From: a virus
IMG/VR virus record: IMGVR_UViG_3300031162_000807
Coordinates: 1 to 42,422 of that record
Length of the DNA stretch: 42,422 nt
Reading direction: 5' to 3' (one strand)
Numbering within the stretch: position 1 is the stretch's first letter; every line of letters starts with the position of its first letter. The position numbers were made by a program, and so were the translations under genes. This document shows, one piece after another, positions 40,235 to 42,422 of this stretch. The notes under the pieces were generated by a model. That model was given only the letters and a program-made list of their open reading frames with translations. It was not told where the DNA came from and did no database searches.

Positions 40235-40389
40235 TGGCGAACAGGTTCAAAAAAACTAACCATGTTTGCAAAGTTCCCGCTGGAACAGAGTGCATAGAAG
40301 GGAAATTGTACGACAATGAACAGCGTAAAGTTCGACCATTGTGCCCATGTGGATGCCATCTGCCGCCAGGAACAAAAGTAACTCGCTGA
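40234..40389 (+). CDS. 51-residue Cys-rich protein, zinc-binding candidate
   Basis: ATG 40234 overlaps the preceding TGA and the frame ends at TGA 40387. It has five cysteines: VCKVPAGTEC, and CPCGC near the end. The CxCxC pattern with a basic body suggests metal binding or a disulfide structure. It is coupled to the membrane protein upstream. No family is recognised. Confidence 0.55.
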   Translation: MANRFKKTNHVCKVPAGTECIEGKLYDNEQRKVRPLCPCGCHLPPGTKVTR

Positions 40390-40402
40390 AAGGAATTGAG
40401 TA

Positions 40403-40648
40403 ATGAAAAAGCTGCCACACGTGTACACTGATAAAGCAGTGTGGGTTAGAGGAACCCCCCAACCAGGACGCGACCCGGCATGGTCTATGGTTCGCAAAGA
40501 ACATATTACCCACCTAGTTAAAGACACCTATAGGGAAGAGGACATCTACGATTTTTACGTTCATTTCACTAGCGGTCACGTGATGCTGGTAGACGGTTTA
40601 GCGTCCAAACTCACCATACAGGACCTATGGACATGGCTAAACACCTAA
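40403..40648 (+). CDS. Small hypothetical protein
   Basis: An 81-residue soluble protein with Trp and His (KAVWVRGTPQPGRDPAWSMV, YDFYVHFTSGHVMLVDGLAS). AAAGGAATTGAG upstream serves as ribosome site. It overlaps the next gene by 16 bases. I know no family. The sequence shows a gradual shift to C-ending codons relative to genes before 40.3 kb. Confidence 0.58.
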   Translation: MKKLPHVYTDKAVWVRGTPQPGRDPAWSMVRKEHITHLVKDTYREEDIYDFYVHFTSGHVMLVDGLASKLTIQDLWTWLNT

Positions 40649-40839
40649 CCCGCACGTTTACAAAACACCCTCATCAAGAAGGTATGACCTACCTGACGCA
40701 CGCTGTATTTGCAACAAAAATAGCTGCAGGGTTGATAATCGCAGCGTGTAAAGGTACAGTACATGCAGTCTTTCCTTTCTGGTTCCAAACCAGCATGAGC
40801 GACCATATTCGTAACGTAGCCACCCAACTGGAGCGCTAA
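40633..40839 (+). CDS. Small membrane protein of the DUF6356 type
   Basis: A 68-residue protein with a pattern I know from DUF6356: HLTRTFTKHPHQEGMTYLTH, then ATKIAAGLIIAACKGTVHAV and FPFWFQTS. It has one hydrophobic helix and a conserved-looking HA-FPF motif. I prefer ATG 40633, nine bases after AGGA, over ATG 40627 (three bases). The function of the family is unknown. It is coupled to the next gene by TAATG. Confidence 0.6.
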   Translation: MAKHLTRTFTKHPHQEGMTYLTHAVFATKIAAGLIIAACKGTVHAVFPFWFQTSMSDHIRNVATQLER

Positions 40840-41009
40840 TGGCAATCAGTCAACCCCTGCTGAAAACAAAGACAACATGGTATGTAGCGGCCGCTGTATT
40901 CCTGATTCTAAGCATCAAACCCACGTATAAAGCCCTACGAAAATGGGGCTACTCCCAAGTGACCGAAACCGCAAATTTCTTCGAAACAATAGGAACACTC
41001 CCCCAATGA
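40839..41009 (+). CDS. 56-residue single-span membrane protein
   Basis: ATG 40839 overlaps the previous stop (TAATG). It has one membrane segment (TWYVAAAVFLILSIKPTY) flanked by basic residues and a soluble tail ending IGTLPQ. Its stop overlaps the next start as ATGA (41006-41009). Codons end mainly in A or C, and T is already falling. Confidence 0.55.
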   Translation: MAISQPLLKTKTTWYVAAAVFLILSIKPTYKALRKWGYSQVTETANFFETIGTLPQ

Positions 41010-41344
41010 TCTACGAATTCACAGCCGGACACAACTACTGGTACATCGATACCGACCAAAAGTACCTCAAAATTACTGATAAAACCGACGAAACAATCAT
41101 CAAAGAAACCGACCAATTAGGGCTGCTAGTCCAAATTGAAGGCAATAGAATAGCCGCCTACGAAAGCACATACGCCCTAATCGGCGTATCAACCCCCATC
41201 GTAGACAACCACTTCTTCCTAGAAGACGGCAACGCTCATATCATTTGGCAAGAAGATCCCAAAGTCATCACCCTCTTCTTCGAAGGATCCAACAAAGCTG
41301 TCCGAGCCTACTGGGACCACAACCTAAACACCCCACCCCAATAA
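41006..41344 (+). CDS. Hypothetical protein, start of the G-poor gene block
   Basis: A 112-residue soluble, strand-rich protein (MIYEFTAGHNYWYIDTDQKY, HIIWQEDPKVITLFFEGS). The true start is ATG 41006 overlapping the previous stop; the longer in-frame extension to 40943 lies across the previous gene and is rejected. Ends NLNTPPQ followed by a stretch repeated after 42101. The coding strand is A/C-rich with very few G, unlike genes before 40 kb. Confidence 0.6.
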   Translation: MIYEFTAGHNYWYIDTDQKYLKITDKTDETIIKETDQLGLLVQIEGNRIAAYESTYALIGVSTPIVDNHFFLEDGNAHIIWQEDPKVITLFFEGSNKAVRAYWDHNLNTPPQ

Positions 41345-41386
41345 ACGACCGCTAAACACTTCCACGATCACAAAAGGAGCAAACCC

Positions 41387-41758
41387 ATGCACGAACAGCA
41401 CACACTACCCCTAGACTACGAACCCGACGCTTACAAACTGGCCCGCTCCACTGACCCAGAAACGTCAAAGACTGCGGCTCAGTCTATTTCGCTAGAACTG
41501 AAAGACAGTCACCGTTGGATTCTCAACTGGCTTATGGTTCACGGCCCAGCAACCGATGACGAGATCGCACTAGCAGCAGTTGACGCTAGTATAACGTCCC
41601 GCACCGAGTCGGCACGCAGGCAAGTCCGGACCCTGCGAGAAAAACACGAACTTATCGTTCCCGCAATCGATGAAACCACAGGAACCCAGCTTACGTCCGT
41701 CAACGCCTCCGGCAGACAAGCTCTCGCCTGGACGGCAAAGGAGCATAACCATGCATGA
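41387..41758 (+). CDS. Winged-helix-like protein with repeated N-terminal tag
   Basis: A 123-residue protein. The N-terminus MHEQHTLPLDYEPDAYK is nearly repeated at the start of the next gene. Residues about 45-95 look like a winged helix (SHRWILNWLMVHGPATDDEI, then TESARRQVRTLREKHELIVP), as in DprA-C-terminal-like or MarR-like proteins. It probably binds DNA. AAAAGGAG upstream. The stop overlaps the next start (ATGCATGA). Confidence 0.6.
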   Translation: MHEQHTLPLDYEPDAYKLARSTDPETSKTAAQSISLELKDSHRWILNWLMVHGPATDDEIALAAVDASITSRTESARRQVRTLREKHELIVPAIDETTGTQLTSVNASGRQALAWTAKEHNHA

Positions 41759-42101
41759 ACCACACTCACTACCCTTCGACTACGAACCCGACAACCCCAT
41801 CGTAACCATCAGCCTTAACCGGGAACAGATGGAAAAGTTCGCCAAAAACGAACTCAACAACAACAGTCCAGACTCCGACGCCTACCACTGGCTACTCACC
41901 GAAGCCGCCCCTGAAGACCGAGAAAAGATCGAAAAACTCGTACAAAACGAAATATGGACCCTCCTCACACAAGGACTATACGACTTAGACGACCTCCTCT
42001 GCGGACTCTACGAAGCCTACGTCCAAGCCTACCAAGCCTCAGGAACCATCCCCTACGGCCTACAACCCATCCGCTTCAACATAGACAACCCACCCCAATA
42101 A
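41751..42101 (+). CDS. Hypothetical protein sharing start tag with its neighbour
   Basis: A 116-residue acidic protein starting MHEPHSLPFDYEPD at ATG 41751 with AAAGGAG upstream; the ORF extension to 41670 overlaps the previous gene and is rejected. The middle is helical (SLNREQMEKFAKNELNNN, EDREKIEKLVQNEIWTLL). It ends NIDNPPQ, similar to the NLNTPPQ end of the gene at 41006. Strong A/C bias. Unknown function. Confidence 0.6.
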   Translation: MHEPHSLPFDYEPDNPIVTISLNREQMEKFAKNELNNNSPDSDAYHWLLTEAAPEDREKIEKLVQNEIWTLLTQGLYDLDDLLCGLYEAYVQAYQASGTIPYGLQPIRFNIDNPPQ

Positions 42102-42422
42102 ACAACCGCCTAATACCACCACGATCCAAAAACCCACCAACACACCAACTACCAAAAACCCCCCTACACCAACATGCAAAACATACTCCACATAGCACCC
42201 CCCACACTAGCCACCCTCACACTAATACTCACAATACTATACATAGACAAACACCACTAGACACGCCCCCAAAAACCACCTACAATAACCCAAAAGGGCC
42301 AAAACACAAACACACACACCCAAAGGCCCAAACCAATGACAAACCCCCTACACAAACTAACCAAAAACCACACAACCAATACACAACCACAACACCCCCA
42401 ACCCCCCCCCCACACCCCCCCC
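42102..42422 (+). other. A/C-rich, G- and T-depleted low-complexity terminus
   Basis: No convincing gene. G almost disappears: bases 42331-42422 contain one G and few T, ending in runs of C. A 28-codon hydrophobic frame at 42174-42260 (MQNILHIAPPTLATLTLILT) has no ribosome site and is weak. A frame from ATG 42336 with AAAGG upstream is open to the end but is mostly Pro/Thr/His from C-runs. GGGCC (42296) and GGCCC (42325) could pair. Either this is the edge of a highly skewed region or a sequencing/assembly artefact at a contig end. Confidence 0.6.

Noticed and set aside
40943-41005. N-terminal extension of the 41006 gene to ATG 40943.
   Set aside because: It overlaps the 40839 gene in another frame, while ATG 41006 forms the usual ATGA coupling.
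42380-42422. C-run end as a telomere or cohesive end.
   Set aside because: No terminal inverted repeat or hairpin can be seen and the run may be an end-of-contig artefact; it is reported only as composition.
1-42422. Lysogeny genes.
   Set aside because: No integrase, excisionase, CI-like repressor or attachment site could be recognised in this window; the winged-helix proteins alone do not show a temperate lifestyle.

Overview
The window is part of a tailed, contractile-tail (myovirus-type) bacteriophage genome, cut inside a gene at base 1 and ending in a C-run at base 42422. The evidence is a sheath gene, a tube gene, a frameshifting tail-assembly chaperone pair, a 1214-residue tape measure, a gpD-like hub, an OB-fold spike, a gp25-like wedge protein and a baseplate J homologue, all on the + strand. 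No integrase, repressor, capsid, portal or terminase gene is in the window. The host cannot be named. At least three encoded proteins carry peptidoglycan-binding modules (a fourth has a degenerate one), and the promoters look like ordinary sigma-70 promoters. This fits an environmental bacterial host, perhaps one with an accessible peptidoglycan layer, but that is inference.

Layout: 1-579, end of a head/neck region with small unknown genes. 711-9273, sheath, tube, chaperones, tape measure, baseplate tube-like protein and hub. 9270-17676, spike/fibre fusion with long repeats, a GC-rich beta-sandwich appendage and a beta-propeller appendage. 17756-18820, cell-wall enzymes (lipoprotein transglycosylase and a basic peptidoglycan-binding protein). 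18861-25837, information-processing module: winged-helix protein, DEDD exonuclease, GMP reductase/IMP dehydrogenase homologue, family A DNA polymerase, sigma-70 factor, tRNA-Leu(UAA) and small genes. 25898-35903, the rest of the baseplate (gp25, gpJ, a large wedge/lectin protein) and a second propeller appendage. 36257-38604, a Cys-rich mini-protein, a structured element, thioredoxin, an amidase endolysin, a possible holin and an SNase-type nuclease. 38501-39528, three minus-strand genes. 39643-42101, a run of short, overlapping early-type genes. 42102-42422, A/C-only low-complexity DNA.

How the parts work together: the structural genes build a contractile tail whose hub and appendages carry wall- and sugar-binding domains. 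The polymerase, exonuclease and GMP reductase homologue form one overlapping transcription unit that links nucleotide supply to replication. The sigma factor has its own near-consensus promoter and could redirect transcription; several phage promoters share an extended -10 (TGG followed by TAnAAT-like hexamers). A divergent promoter pair at 39555-39617 separates the minus-strand genes from the small-gene cluster.

The most unusual signals are: the strand-composition flip and progressive G/T depletion after about 40.8 kb; repeated start and end sequences on adjacent small genes there; the insertion of the whole replication/transcription module between two halves of the baseplate genes; a tRNA whose 3' end nearly touches a start codon; a probable leaderless mRNA at 18861; and a structured element next to a 32-residue Cys-rich gene at 36257-36419.
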